A stretch of 64,000 nucleotides of DNA from Rhabditophanes sp. KR3021 (GCA_963281155.1 CAUJLY010000003.1:6882001-6946000); one strand, 5' to 3'. Counted from the first letter of the stretch, positions 9,691 to 24,443 are shown. Notes: generated by a model not told the origin, from the sequence alone. A program made the numbers and translations.

Positions 9691-12600
9691 TTTAACTCTA
9701 GGTCATAGTTTCATTTAAATCTATACACATATTTGTTTATAAACTATATTACATTGCACTACCCTTTTTTGATAAACAAAATGTGAACGTATATAGGATA
9801 TGTGTTTATTGTTTGTGAATTTTAAATATACTTCTAATCAAACTGGACCGATTTTTTACTTTATTTAAATATTCCATAAAGTTTGTCTTTTTGGTTGTTT
9901 GGGAATAAATGAACCTACATTTTTGAGTGTTGTGTTGATCCTCATTTTTAAATGATTTAATATTATTTATTGAGACCGAGAAACTTCATCAAATAAAATG
10001 AATTCTGTTTAATAATGATTAAATTGAATTTTTGATTGCGTTTTCATCACTTTATTTGATACATTCAAAGTGTTTGTTCTGCGATAATTACCAAAAAATC
10101 ACAAGCATAGCATTTATTCGTGTGGTTTTGATTTAACAAACACAACGCCAACCATCCTTAACCAAAAACTTTTAATCAAATGGTATTGTTTTGGGGAAAA
10201 ACTTAATCTTTATCCTTTGAATCCTTGTTCAGGATTATGCATCTATTGTGGGGGTGTTTTTGGTACGTACATGTATATTTTTATTCATATATTTAAAATA
10301 GGGATTTGTTAGCAGATTTGCAAGGTAAGCTTTATATCCTTTTCACCTCCATTTTGATGATAGTTCAGTGGTGGTTAAACAATTATATAGTCTTATTTTG
10401 ATGGAGCCTTATCACAAAACATGATCAATGTATCATCTTTTATCAGAGCAGTTACTATTACCTTTATTCGGTTAAATTGCATTTGTGTTTATTTAGGATG
10501 GACCATTTATGATTCAATTGCATCATCTCTTATCGAGAAATTATTAATCAACAAAAGTCCCCTGTCTTTCCCTCCAATTTCGAGTAGTGGCCGGAACTGA
10601 CGTAAGAAAGTAGTAAGAAATAGTTGGATTGTGTCTAGTTTAACAAATACTAGAAAAAGAGAGGTACTTATTGTAATAAGTTACCAAGAATATGGGTTCT
10701 TTCTATTTTTTGACATAGTCTACCCGAACGTAGTCCAAAATATCGTCTAACTATTCTAAGTAAACAAACAAACTATGTTGATCATTGAATCCTTCCACAA
10801 TACTTTTTGCTTAACTACTCTTCATCCAAAACTTCATTTTCTATTCATAAACATTGGATAGTTCAAAATTAATAGTAACTTAATATACTAACATAATCCC
10901 ACTAAACTATGTCCTTTTTTGGACTGACTTAAATATGCATAATACAATCTGACATTTACATGTGGTCTTTTTTATTTTTATCTGTATTTTGATCTGACCA
11001 AGAATCTTGGAATTGTTTTGGTACATGTAGTTTATACCAATATAGTATTCATAGCATTCTTGATTTTTTTTATAATTTAAAATTAATTATCGTGAGGTAG
11101 ATTATTATCTCAAAGTTAAAAATAGTTTTTTATCACCACCTCTAACATCAATTATTATTTGAGTATTATTAACAGTTAGTAACTGTCAATAACAAAGCTG
11201 CTGCAATGCAACTTAAAAATGATCACTCCTGCTTATTGTTTATAAAGAATAAATTATTAAGGACCTACAAATATTTTTGACTTTTCATTTAAATAAATTT
11301 ATTTAATTTGTTCACACATTGCAAATAACACATATCCTTTGATACAACAACCAAAAGTTAAGGGCTTCTTCTAAAAATATGTGGCAAACATATTACTAAT
11401 GTATGCTTCAAATTAACTATAAATAATTGTTGATAAAAATATTTTTGCAAAGCAACTAAAAAGAAACTCGAGATGATGAAGTTTTTATTTGCAATTAATA
11501 TTCCATGCTTGCTTCTTGCTCATAATGATCAAACATTATGTACAAATACAAGTCCATTTGTTAAAAATGTATTAAAATTAACTAAAAAAGCACTTATCTT
11601 TGAGTGTTTATTGTTTAAGATAGTGTCATGACTTGGATACATTATTCATCAATCAAATAAAGCGCACACACAATCACATACAACTCATTCATACAAGTTT
11701 CCTTTTTTTATATACCTCTTTTACTCATAATGCAATGGTCAATTGTTTTACTAAAATGACACAAATGATGCAAATTATAAAAATAAGAAAATTGTCCTCT
11801 CCTATCATTACACAAATATATGGTTAAAAAACAAATTCTAAGAATTGTCTTTCACTCGATCTGCTCTATCCCTTATTTTTGACAATATAAGTATAAATGT
11901 ACGTATAGTATAAAAATAGATTATTCAAAAAGATATGCACATGTACGCTATTCGTTGACTGGACCAATGCTACCACACACACCACAACCAAATCTCCTTT
12001 TTTAAATTTCTTCTCTTTCAAAGGTGATCTTATGACAAATTCCAGTTATTTTGTTTATGACAGTGTGAAGTCTTAAAATTTCCTTAATATTTGAAGATAA
12101 TATTATGTTCCATTCAAATAACATGCACTTTTATTATCTATCTTTTGTTTTAAAAATAATTATGGGATATTCCTAGCAAATTTATTTACATAAATATAGG
12201 TTAATCCTGGAAATATTATTACTAAAAAATTATCAGATACCTTTAATAATCAGTATTACTATTAATTTTGACGGCCATTTTTATTTTACCCAATTATTAA
12301 ACTTTCGTGTAGTACTACTATTGCTTATTAAATTTATTGTATTAGTGATAAGAGTTTCTTTTCTCGCAAACATATACAATTCAATGAACATTTTTATATA
12401 TTACACGTTTCAATGAAAATCATTTTTTTGCAGGACTCTTATAATTAGTATATTCTGACAACAAAAAAGTACCAGTTTAAAATTATTATATATATTCATT
12501 CATTTTTAGAATATACTACTATATATGATAACAGTTAATGACGAACCGGTAAGATTGTATAACTAATAAACCCGACCTCTTTCTCGCCATCATTGTCAAA

Positions 12601-15600
12601 TGATCGTAGCATAGCTTTCGTTTTGTTGATATCATTTTTATATTATACAATATAATAATTTATACATACAAGACATAATATAGTGATTACTTTCGAGATA
12701 AAGAAGACTTTCTGAATCTTCACAAAATAATACCCATACAAAAGCAGGTTTGCCGCCATCCATAAGAACATGTTGATACTAAACTTTCTTCATCTCACTA
12801 TCAACTATCAATCTAATTTTTCTCATTATTATTCTAAATATCACGTCAAATTTATAGTTGCATATATCTCTACAACAGTGTCTTTATTTTTATCCACTCA
12901 ATATCAACTTCCATTCCTACACACAATCTATAAACCTTAAATACTAGTCTTTTTTGTTTTAATATGTTTCTGCTTTCTAAGTATAAACGAAACTTTTGAT
13001 TTGTTTATTTGAGATCGACATGCAATATCGGCTTAAGCTTTCTACTTTTAAAAATGACTTATTTTAAAGGAGTATCGATGGACAGTAATTCTTTTTGTCT
13101 CTCCTAAATACTTCGAATTCCTAACTTTTATAAATAATTGTAATAAATAGCTGACACAGCTACACTCCATTGTTTATGATTCGCCAAAAAGCATTGACAC
13201 AATCATCACATGCATAGTGATATGATGCCTCAAACTTATCACATTACATTTACTTTAATTTCAAGGAACTAACAATAAAAATTGTTTGCTTGTCTACGTC
13301 TAGGTATAATAATATCAGTAGTTTATGCTATTTTGTATACTAATTCGAGGGGTAATTAATTAAATATCACAATCATACAATCAAAAAACGTAAAGCTACA
13401 GGCAACTTTGTTTTTTATCACAAAAATCAACATTCCATGGTGCGTACACCTTACCTAAACTACTTCAACAAAAAGAGTAAGATAAACAGACTAAAAAGAT
13501 TGTATATTTGATCGTGACCAAAAAGGAAACTCTCTCTTTCTTGGGTGCCTTCTACAAGAAGTTGTTTCTCTTGGGAGAAGATTCTTTTGGGGTTGGTGGT
13601 GTGTAGTGGGTAAAAATTGATGACCTGTCGAATTGTTTGCCTATACGTGTGACAACGATATCTACTGCAAATTACCGTCTTCTTTGTCACATTAACACAC
13701 TAATGTTGGAGAAAATTAGAAAGTTTGTACTTTACTTGATCAACGAAAAATTCACATAAATTACTGCACACGGTATAAATTGCTTCAATTTGTAAAAATA
13801 AGTATAACATGTCTTAATACACCAAAATACACTAAACAACACCTCTCACACTTTCAATTTCCAAATCATTAACCCAAAAATTGTTTATTTATGTTCCAAG
13901 GCTATTTGCTCCAACACAAAACCTAAATGCGTAAAAAAAATTGTAAATGAAATCAACCTTAGATAAATCAAAAAACGAAACATGAATGTTAATATAACCA
14001 TATTTAATTAACAGCCAACAAAATTATTATTGTTTAACTTTTATTTAAAGTTGTTTTGCAATTAAATATCTCTACTCTTCATTACTTCCATCTACGCACA
14101 CATTTTTATAATCAGGTACAACTTTATTAGTTTGCTTTAATTAGGAAACAGGCCTCATCAAAATAGGTTTAAAAAATGAAAAAATAGATTGATGGAAGAC
14201 ATATCATTTTTGTTGTTAACATGATAAAACATAATCTCCTTACTTCATAACACAATTTTATGGCAATTTTAAACGATGCGAAGATTGCTTTCGTTTGATT
14301 GTTTGTTGGGTTTAATAGCACCTAGGTTCTTTTGATTATTGTCGTTCCACTAAGGTGATAGGATGTTCGTTTAGTATTCATCCTAAATGTAGATACTTTG
14401 AGTTGAACAAAATAAAGTATCTCTCTATGTAACTCGCCACCATTTTATATAAAGAAGCTTTTGTTTGGAAAAAAGGCAGAAGTCAATATAAATTGACAAT
14501 CATTTAACCACTGATATCTAACATTTTTTGACTCATAATGACGCGATCTACATACATTGATAAACTTCTTACTCCACACCACACCTAAACAATCACAAAA
14601 CCTTTTTCTAAACAATTTTGGATACTTCTGATAACAAAGAGATATATCACAATCAAGATAATCATACTAATTGATCCTTATCTCTTAACGAATACTTTTC
14701 TTCTTTCTTCTAACTACATTCCTCTCTCTTAGAGATTAAGTTAGCTGGTGCTGGTAATTGTGTGTCAACTTATTCCTTAACTTCTACACCTCTTTAAACT
14801 GAATTTTTATTATACATAATGAAGTGTGTATAAATGTCCTGATATATCATATCCTGTCTAAGGGATTATCTTTCCTTTTAAGCATCTAAAGTTAGTTTGT
14901 CTCTAGTTTGTTTATTTTTTGTTGTTGTTGTCTATGCATTCTTGTCTTCTTTTTATTTATTAGGTAGAGTCATTTCCAAGAAATATATAAAAATAAATTA
15001 TGGTTAATGTATGTCGATGGCGTGGGTTTTTTAAATAAATTTAGATTGGTTTCAAAAAAGATGGGGTGCCCATCAAAAAATAGTCACATATATGCGTACT
15101 TTTTTGCAAATTATTATTGTTATCTACAAGAAGATATGTGTATTTGCTAAGAGCGGTGCCGCGATTTAAACTGGTTTGAATTATTTTAATGCATATATGT
15201 GTCAAATAGTATCAATCACCATAAATGCCTATTAAAACAAATCATCTTAGGAATGACCATTGGTTGAAAAATTATTTATTAGACAATTTCCTTTTAATAA
15301 ATCACAATCAAAAACCAATTAGTTGACAAGTAACTGTTCATAACAATTTTTGATTGTAGTATTATCTTTTTCTTCTTTTTTCATTTCAAACAAAACCCTA
15401 TAGTGGGGTAGAACTTGTATTTTGACTTTTTGTGTTGTCTATTACCTTGTAAACTAGTGACCAGTATTATTTTACGTACATCCAAACTTTTCGCAAATAC
15501 CTTTTTGACAACTTTAATGTTTATTATCACGTACTGCTTATTTATTATCCTTATAATGGAATCATAAATAAATATCTAATTGGAATAAATCAAACACCAA

Positions 15601-17045
15601 GCTTTAGAACAACAATTTAACTTCCCCCTTAAAAGGCAAAAGTATAAAGACAAAATGGTTTGGTTGAAGTGTTAAACTTTTGCCACCCTAATCTTTGGTA
15701 CGTGTAAAAAAAGAGATTAAATTGGTAATCAAATAAATTTGCAGAAAAGAGTGCATCTACAAAACTGTACATGATATCATACCAAATTGGGCTTGCTAAA
15801 TTATGTAGTACCTTTGATGCAATCATACTGCCAACAATACTTTCTTTTCGTTAAAAATGGTACTAATTATTAAGGATTAAAAATGCATTATCAATTACTT
15901 TTGTGATGTAGAATATATCTTCTCCAAAATATATCCCATTTTCTAAATGATTTTGAGTGTACATTTTTCATTACCTAAGAAAAAGCCTGTTTTAGGGTTG
16001 TCTTTTGGAAACAGCATGAAAGTATATGTTAATGCATATGTGTGGATGATGGCTGGTGGATAGATATTGTTTGAATCAAATTACAGATTATTCATTTCCC
16101 ACCTGTTTCAATATCAAATATATACACAAATTCAGATCTAATGCATTGAAGATCAGGAAATGTTTACTTTCCCTTTATCCTATCGTAAGCTTCGCCTTTT
16201 TGCTATCAAAGTTTGGTTCTTTGTGAGTGTGCAATTAATCTTTTTTATTTTTACTGAAAATTTGATATTTCAAATGAACCTCTATAAATCAAAGAAAAAT
16301 GTTTGACGATTAATTTATTTATCTTTCAGCAAATCTATCTATCTTTATAGTATCTAAGTGTAAACAATTTCGCGCATTTTTCATAAACATTACTTAAGTT
16401 AACGTTTCGTCGAAAGATCAACTTTCTACAAATATGTTACTTATTGCTGCCATTTGTGATGAGTGGCAGATATTTGCTATATTATAATATATGTACTTCT
16501 TTTGTTTACCCTACTAATTTCAAAATATACTAATAACTTATAATAATTTAAAAATAACAACATTTTAAATAACAAATTCCAATATAAGATATTATTTAAA
16601 ATAGAATGTTCATATCACAATTGCCTGAAGTGTTTTTGTGGATCGTGTTTATTTGTTTTAAATGTCCATTTGGTAATGTCTAATTTAATCTATTTTAGAA
16701 TGTGTACACACTTATTTTTGGGTTATTAATTTAATTTTTGTGTGTATATTTTAATAAGTTATGCTCATTTTCGAATATATTTTTTCTAACTAATGGCTTT
16801 ATTTGAATTTAAATGGTACCAGCAAGTGTTATTAAATGTTTTTATACATTCGCTTATTTATCACCCGCATTTTCGTTTCATGGTCATTGTTAATGGATTC
16901 TCATTATTGTCCGCCTACGATTTTATCTTCCAACAAACACCCTCATTTTTTGGAGCATAAAACAATATGTAACAAAAAACCAACCTTACTGAACTTCATT
17001 TATTCCTTCGATTTTCTTAGATTAACTAAGTTTAGTCGGAGATGA

Positions 17046-17057
17046 GGTGACGTCACC
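17046..17057. promoter_or_regulatory. Palindromic cAMP-response-type (bZIP) site
   Basis: GGTGACGTCACC is a perfect 12 bp palindrome containing the full CRE core TGACGTCA. It lies about 3.2 kb upstream of tent-5; a second TGACGTCA is at 18980-18987, in the same block. CREB/ATF-type bZIP proteins bind this core. Function here is inferred only from the match. Confidence 0.35.
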
Positions 17058-18707
17058 AGTAGTCAACGACAAAACAATCATTGTACAATACAAAATAGAT
17101 TGTTTTTTGATAACTTACCAGTTTTTTGTGTGTCTTGATAAAACAACTTTATCATATTGTTTTAAAATATATAAATACACCATTCATTTCTTCCACCTCC
17201 AAAAGGAAATGCCTTTTGATGCGTAATTACACACACCAACTTCCTTCTCCCTTCATAGCATAAAAACAACAATACCAAAAAGTTAATTCAAGAACATGTT
17301 CTTTCTTATCTAATGTTGTAATGATAATATTATTATTATTAAACCATAATATTTTGTGTTGCTTGTCCGGGTTGATAGTATGTTATAATTGGCATTATTA
17401 AACACTCATTATGCGCTGTATGATATTTATGTCTAGAAACAAACGTCATTCCTACTACTTACTTTTGTCCAAAAAAAGTGATGTCATTTATTATGCCACA
17501 TTCGACTTCATACAAACAATCACCACAACCAAAAAGTACGCCCTCTCTAATTTTAGTATTTATATCTAAGTATATTGTTTTTATGTATATTTGTATGCTA
17601 AAAAAAAGAACTAAGCTTATAAGGAGACTAGTGGTCCACCACATTATTTATACTTCAAATCATTTCATATCCCCTCCAAAACAAAAAGTAGGACAGATGT
17701 GAGATAGTTTAATTTGAAAATGATGCCATTCTTATGTTTGGATGTAAAGATTGTTGACAGGTTGACTCAATTATAGGAATACTTATACATATTTATTTGT
17801 GTGTATTTATATTTCACTTAGTAATTTGCTATTAATAAACGAAGTAAGTCACTTTAGACGACTCTCATTTATTTTGGAAACTTTTTTTGACATAAAGTAG
17901 CATTTTTTATCATAAATATATCTCATAATAAATAAGGAAAAAGTTAATGAAATTGAGAGATGTAGTTGGATGGTCATAATCCAGTATTATCTATTTATTT
18001 ATTAGATTCAACTAACAAACCTTTTTATAAATGTTCTCCAATTTCGCCCTCTCTCCAGATTACTAAAAAGTTATACCATCTTCTTAATACTATGATATCA
18101 CCATCTTGCCTTCTTATTTTTTTCTTTTTTATTCTATCTCTTTTTCATTATAAAGCAGTGTTTATAAATTACGACTAAGTCAAAAATATCTATTGAACAG
18201 AATGCTCAAACACACAAACATATGATGCATATGTTTCTAGTTTAATAAGCTCTAACTAGCTTATTTCTCTCTTTTTTTGATACTAAAATATTCATGAACT
18301 TTTCATCATATGTCTAAAGAGATAATTTTAAAATCTTTCAAAATTTGATTATCTACACTCATCACATATCTCATCCATAACCTTCACTTTTTATAAATAA
18401 CTTGCCTAATAAACAACAACAATATATAGAGATATAAGTTTATCTGATCAGTGATCTTTTTGTGAAGTGCCAATCATTTATTTTCACTGGAGGAAAAGCG
18501 TGTATCTTTGAGCGGTCATTCAAAAATCGTGTTTTGAATGTTAGCTAACTGGTATTTTTTAAGCAAACAACATCCAATTAATTATTTTGGTAGGCATAAC
18601 TAATTTCATCAGCCTATGTTTTGTACTTTTCTTTGATTTAATAAATTCATTCGCCAACAATCAAACGATTGTATCATCATATCCGCTTCCCAGCAATACA
18701 CCTTCTC

Positions 18708-18770
18708 TTATCACTCTCTTAAAATCATCTATTGTTTGATAATAAGAGTCGAGAATCTTCTTCTCTTATC
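18708..18770. promoter_or_regulatory. Cluster of GATA-type motifs
   Basis: Within about 65 bp there are TTATCA (18708-18713), TGATAA (from 18738) and CTTATC (18765-18770). TGATAA/TTATCA is the core bound by nematode intestinal and epidermal GATA factors. It lies 1.5 kb upstream of tent-5. Chance occurrence in AT-rich DNA is quite possible. Confidence 0.2.
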
Positions 18771-20245
18771 CACAAATATATACAATTTAAACGTTTCTAA
18801 TTAACAACTACCACATGCTTTTGCTCCCTTGTTATCATTTAACCGAAACTCAAAAAAATTAAAAAATGTGCTTTAATTATTTATAATGATGCATCCTGCC
18901 GCCATTAATCCCTCTTTCAGCCCAAACATAATAATTATTGTTTTCATTTATGATGGTTTATTTCTTTTGGACATTAGTGTGACGTCAAAATATGATCTTC
19001 CATTCTGCAAACTAATTTAAATTTACTTAGTGGGCTCCTATTTTGGGCAAATAAATATTAAAAAGAAATTGGAAATACAGAGAGCTCTCTTTTTACCGTT
19101 CAAATAGGTCCTTTCCAGCTATTGTTTCATTTTTTAAGACTTGTTGAAGGCAGGTGGATAGATGACACTTCCAACACTCTCTCTCTTTTTTGCTTATTAA
19201 TCCACTTTACTACCTATCCTCATTACTACTCTCAATTTACAAACATCCGTTCTGTTGTCCTTTCTATGTTGAAACCTCACCCAACTCCTGCTACCCAAAA
19301 TAGGATGCAAACTATTTTTAAATGTGGTGTAGCGAAAATAGGTTTTCATTCTAGAAAATACTACAAACACACATATCATTCATTCACAAGTATTGGCCAC
19401 TTCCACGCCTTGTCATCACTATTTCAAGAAATAATAATCTTCGGTTGTTTGATAAGCCACCACATCATATAAAAGTGTTTGAAACGAGATACTTACATCC
19501 ATTTCGAATTAATTTGATTTCCTTTCAATTGTTACTAATTGTTAAGAGCTTTTAAAACAAAATTAATATTGTGCATATTAATGTGTGATCCAACCAACTT
19601 CGAACGTCTTTTCCATCGCTTTTTATTTTGGTTTATTTACTCTTCACTTTTAAAGATATGATGTTCTTTGCTTTGATGAATAAAAATTTGTTTGTTACCA
19701 CTAAAAATTAAACATCCTACCTACTTAAGAAAGAACCTACATAAGAAAGATGTTTCTAGACATCTTAATCTATTATTTTTTAATTATATATTTGTTGCAT
19801 CCGTTAAGCTTATTACTTTATTTTATTTGTCAAAAAAGTAATAGATATCATTTTGATTGTAGATAAATATATTGTTTTACATCCCGTTCCTTTCTGCCAG
19901 TCAATGATCAGCTGGTGATAATCTGGGGTGTTCCGCCTTGATTATATATTTGTAACTATATACCTTTCAGGTATTATATACATGATGCATACATAATGTA
20001 TAGACAATATGTTTGTTGCTTACCAAATCGGTAATAATAATGCAGTTTTTTTGATTTCGTGGCATCCTTCACTACTCTTCTTTCTGTTGCGTATCATTAT
20101 TAATCTTTTTACTTTTTAGATTGTTAAACAGTAATCTACTTTTTATTCTCTTCTTGGCTTTACCTATCGCTAAAGTTACATACATACAAAATTATCATAA
20201 ACATAAATTTGTATTTTAACCTTTATTCCAAAAATCTACTACATA

Positions 20246-21535
20246 ATGGCTCCAAACACCTCTATAACCAACAAAATTGATTCTCCAACCATTCTTGGTC
20301 CTACCTCAATCATTGCCGATCCAAGTTCTTCAAACCAAGCATTTCCCCGTTCCTCGATGCATTTGAATCAAAAACAAGTTGAGAGATTAAGGGAAGTTTT
20401 GAGTTTTAATGTTCAAATACATGGCAAGGACAATTTTCCTACTATTACGTTGGAGCTTTATAAGTTGATTGGATGTGTTAGAAGGTACAGTTTTTTTGTT
20501 AGTTAACTTTAATGATTGTCTTTTTTAGGAAGCTCCTTCAAAACAATGTTCAATTGAAACACGTCAAAATGAATGGAGGGGCTGCTAGTCACGTCCTCGC
20601 CGAAGAAGACTTCCCCTACACTGATCTAGACTTAATTTTCCCTATGAAGTTCACTACAAACGAAGACTTCGACAAGGTAAAAAGGTCCGTGTTCGAAGCC
20701 CTGATTGAAATGATGCCCGGAAGTTACAACGAAAAGAACACCCACCCAGAAATGCTGAAAGACATCTACATCAACAAAATGGTGAAAGTATGCGAAAGCA
20801 ACAACATATGGTCTCTCTTTTCCCTATACAACAAATACGGCAAATGCATCGAACTAAAATTTGTTGACAAAATGGAAAGGCAATTTGAATTTTCTGTTGA
20901 CTCCTTCCAAATTACTCTTGATCCGTTTCTTGATTGCGACAACTTTGCTCATATCACACCTGTTGTCACGGCCGAAAGTATGTATGGAGATATCGATGGA
21001 GCTTTGTATCATCTCAACAACCATCTAATTGAAACTAGAAATCCGGAAGAAATTCGAGGGGGTGGTCTGTTAAAGTATTGTTATTTATTAAGTCGTGGAA
21101 ATATTTCAACTGAAAAATGTATGGGTCTGGAAAAGTATATGTGTTCTCGTTTCTTTATTGACTTCCCGGACATTGACAGTCAAAAGATGAAGATTTACCA
21201 GTATATTGATAGTCACTTTAATGAACATGAAGACTTGAATAATGTAAGTTCGAGGTTTAAGTCCACTTTATAATATCCATTTTTAGGTTGTCCAAATTTA
21301 TCTGGAATATCTCCATGACGTCATAATCCAATCAACAGTCTGCTTAATGGTGAATGACCACAAAAATGCTTTAAAAATGGTTAGAGAAACAAGAAATTTG
21401 TTGAGAAGGTATACGGTGTCTGATTTGATGTCCGGAAACTATTATATTTACACTCCACGCACCAAGTTGATGTACATTCCTAATGAGGGAAATGCAAAAT
21501 GCTGGTTCGAGGTGCCTTCGGTTGCCGTTGAATAG
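20246..21535 (+). CDS. tent-5: TENT5/FAM46 non-canonical poly(A) polymerase
   Basis: Cytoplasmic nucleotidyltransferase that lengthens poly(A) tails, in animals typically of mRNAs for secreted and immune proteins. Exons are 20246-20484, 20529-21243 and 21287-21535, giving 400 residues. After a Ser/Pro-rich leader the conserved domain starts at LNQKQVERLREVL. The nucleotidyltransferase signature is MNGGAASHVL followed by the catalytic pair in YTDLDLIF. Further hallmarks are ELKFVDKMERQFEFSVDSFQ, ESMYGDIDGALYHL, RNPEEIRGGGLLKY and MCSRFFIDFPDID. The usual Gly-Ser of the first motif (NGSAA in vertebrate FAM46) is Gly-Gly here. The acidic residues needed for metal binding remain, so the enzyme is probably active. 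Introns are 43-44 nt. It is flanked by 12 kb and 2.9 kb of non-coding DNA. Confidence 0.93.
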
Positions 21536-24443
21536 GCAACACCTAGAACCTTAAACTTGAACTGCTCTCTCTAAACTAATACTTGTTACACACAAAATAC
21601 CACACCACAATACTATTTTCCTCGCTACAGACAAATTTAACCCAATTTTGAAGCAATTGCCAATCTTTTGAACTCCACTAAAAAAGATGAAATCAACATA
21701 TTTAATGGATTACTTACCAATTACCACTTGAAATGAACAAAACACCAACTAATGTCTATGATGTCCAATGGTGCCTGGTAAGCCTGTCCCAACAAATCGT
21801 TGAAACAAACCTTCCAACCAAAAGTAACATTGCCCTGGTAGCAGAAATATAAATTTCGGGTACACTTGAATTTATATAAAAACAATTTTACTTTATCTAA
21901 TTATGTTGCCCTTGTTTATGGATAAACAATAGATATAGTCAAAGACAGATGTTCCTAGATATAAATTAATACATATACCTAGAATCAACGATACTACAAT
22001 AAATATATTTTCAAACACACACACACATCACCACTACTATCTAAATATTCCCAATTAAAAGAAAGTTGTACAAATATATAGTTATTTATTTTTTTTATTA
22101 TTTCGTTTTTTATGAAAAGTCTTTTATAAGTGAGTAGCCTTTGGTAGTTACAAAAGTATATATGTGCCTATTTGCCTATGAATCAAAAATTGATATTTTT
22201 GTCTTAGTTCCGGTTAATTAAAAACTATTAAAAAAGATGAAAATACATAATGTTGAGTGAACTTTAGATAGGATCTTTTTTAATTATTTTTATTAGTCCC
22301 TTATTCTTTTTATTAGATTCAATCTTTTTTGGACGTCGTCACCACACCCTTCTAATTACCAACAAACAAATTAATTCAACACTAAAAAAAGAAACTTAAT
22401 GATAAGAAAGTATATACTTGGTGAGAGTCAACTTCATCAAATTTATATTAGAAGGCATATAGGCACACAAACAAAATAGATCATCTCTTCCGTTATTATT
22501 ATATTCTATTGTTGTTGACAAAGTTACTATATTTGTTTTTCTTACTTATTTGTAATATCTTTTTAATTGAATATTTGTTGTAAGTTGATTTTGATGATGA
22601 CTCAAAACAATTATTGTATATTTGATAAAATAATAAAAATGTATATATCACTTATTGTGTTTTATAATATTGCTTCTTAATATAGAGTTAAAAAAGATAG
22701 TAAGTAATTATATTTAATTATTATTAATAAGTTAATCAGATTTGTTCGCTTTTATTTAGTCCTTAGTTGTTGCATTTCTTAGTTAATAAGAGAATCAATT
22801 TGTTTTTGAATATGTAAGATAATTGCAAATTTAATTATGTATAGTCTGCCATTTACGCAAGGAACTAAATTTATTTTTAGCTTATTTACGTCATTGGTAA
22901 AAAAGAGCTGTTATCGTTTATTTGATATTAATAGACTTATATATCAACATGGTAAGGGTAAATAATTATTTCTTCCAATAAAGGAGATTTTATTTATAAA
23001 TAGAGAAATCGGAATTAGCTAAATATAAATATTTATGGGATGTACTTTTGGAGATATTATTTTGGATAGACGTGATACGGCTTTTAATAGGAGGGTATAT
23101 TTTGAAATAAGTTTGTGGAAAGATTCTTAATGATGATATAATCTAAAGTACTTAACAAGCAAATTAAACGGAGTCCAATATGCAAAAATGAAACTTGCAA
23201 ATGAGTGTACTTTGGTGTGACAATTATACTTCTGTGATTTGTAACTTGTAAGGTACAAAAATGCACAAAATAATTAATATCTGGTAAAATATTGTATTAA
23301 TGTGTTACAGAGCTTGTTATAACATCTTATTACTACTCGTCAAAATGTGTTAGGAAAGTCAGTGGAATATTTTGGAGGAGCAAGTCAATTTAGCTACAAA
23401 GTATTTGTAAGTCAGTCGACTTTGAATAAGATATCTAAATGAAGGTGTGATAGGCCATTCTATACTAAAGTTAGATGTTGATTCTGAATATGATTTTAGA
23501 ATTGTATTTTAACACTCAGGGAATCTCATAATTTACTTTTCAGGAATATTTTAGAACACATATAAAGTATTTACTTGTGGAAATGAATGAAATTATAAAT
23601 AATAATAAGCCAATAAAAAGAAACAGAAAAAACTATTTTTATTTGTAATCAAGAGTAGATATATAAGGATAATTATTTAATTGGTTGTTATTAATGATGC
23701 TTGATTAAAAGATGAAGTCGTTAATATAGACAATTGAAGTACAGGGACTCTGCATTACACATTATGCTGAATTTTCGGTTCCTTCGCTTCCGTAAGTTTG
23801 ATTATGAACGCGAAATCTTAAAAGTGAGATTAGTTAAATAGACTTAAATTAACGTACTTGTTGGATCATTTCGAAATAATGATATATTAAAGAGATACTC
23901 GCTTCATTAATAAGCAAATTAAAAATAAGCAGCCAAATCATTTTTATTTTTGATTAACAGTAGTTATATATGAATGATATTGAATAAAAAATAAAGTCTT
24001 AAATAGAGACGATGGAAGTTGAAGGACTTCCAAATTAAATCCACTAAGATTTTGGTGAGTCTCAAGCAAACATTCAAAAAAGTATGTCCGAAACAGAACC
24101 TAAAGTGAATAAGATTAACTTATGAGATGTTTATTAACATGCATTTGCCCTGACTTTAAGTATTAACGCATAATTGATGGCTTGGAGTTGTTGATGGCTA
24201 CGTGATTGTATACTGAAACCACTGCACCCGTGAGAATTTGTATGCCTCTGATGAATGCATTTCATTTGCACTAATATTTGTGTTACACATTATTATTAAT
24301 AATCAAATTATTGGAATTATTAAAACTGTACACGTCTATTCAGTACGATTAAGCAAAAAAATTAAATTTAAATGATTTAACAACACATATTTAAAAACAA
24401 TTTTATTTAACACAGCAACAATTTAAGTGTAATAAATGGCATT
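21536..24443. other. Gene-poor block downstream of tent-5
   Basis: About 2.9 kb of AT-rich DNA separates tent-5 from the convergent PNPO gene. A short CA dinucleotide run lies near 22014-22027. No coding frame, RNA gene or repeat family stood out. It may contain the tent-5 3'UTR and further regulatory DNA. Confidence 0.4.

Larger units (their letters stand above)
7959..20245. other. 12 kb gene-poor block upstream of tent-5
   Basis: This AT-rich stretch has no convincing intact gene, although genes elsewhere in the window are a few hundred bases apart. Open frames in it are short and of random composition, apart from a broken minus-strand piece near 9.2-9.6 kb. A 7 bp inverted repeat with a 9 nt loop lies at 8729-8751 (ATTATGG / CCATAAT). 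It also contains perfect TGACGTCA sites (17048-17055 and 18980-18987) and a GATA-type cluster at 18708-18770. I see no tRNA, transposon end or array in it. Long-range regulatory DNA for tent-5 is the simplest reading, but that is inference. Confidence 0.5.

Noticed and set aside
11633..19472. Several 60-116 codon frames in the 12 kb block
   Set aside because: Composition follows the AT-rich background, no domain or splice support, and overlapping frames on both strands; judged random.
20246..21535. First impression of a mab-21-like gene
   Set aside because: The motifs (NGGAASHV, YTDLDLIF, RNPEEIRGGGLLKY, MCSRFFIDFPDI) are those of TENT5/FAM46, not of Mab-21 proteins.
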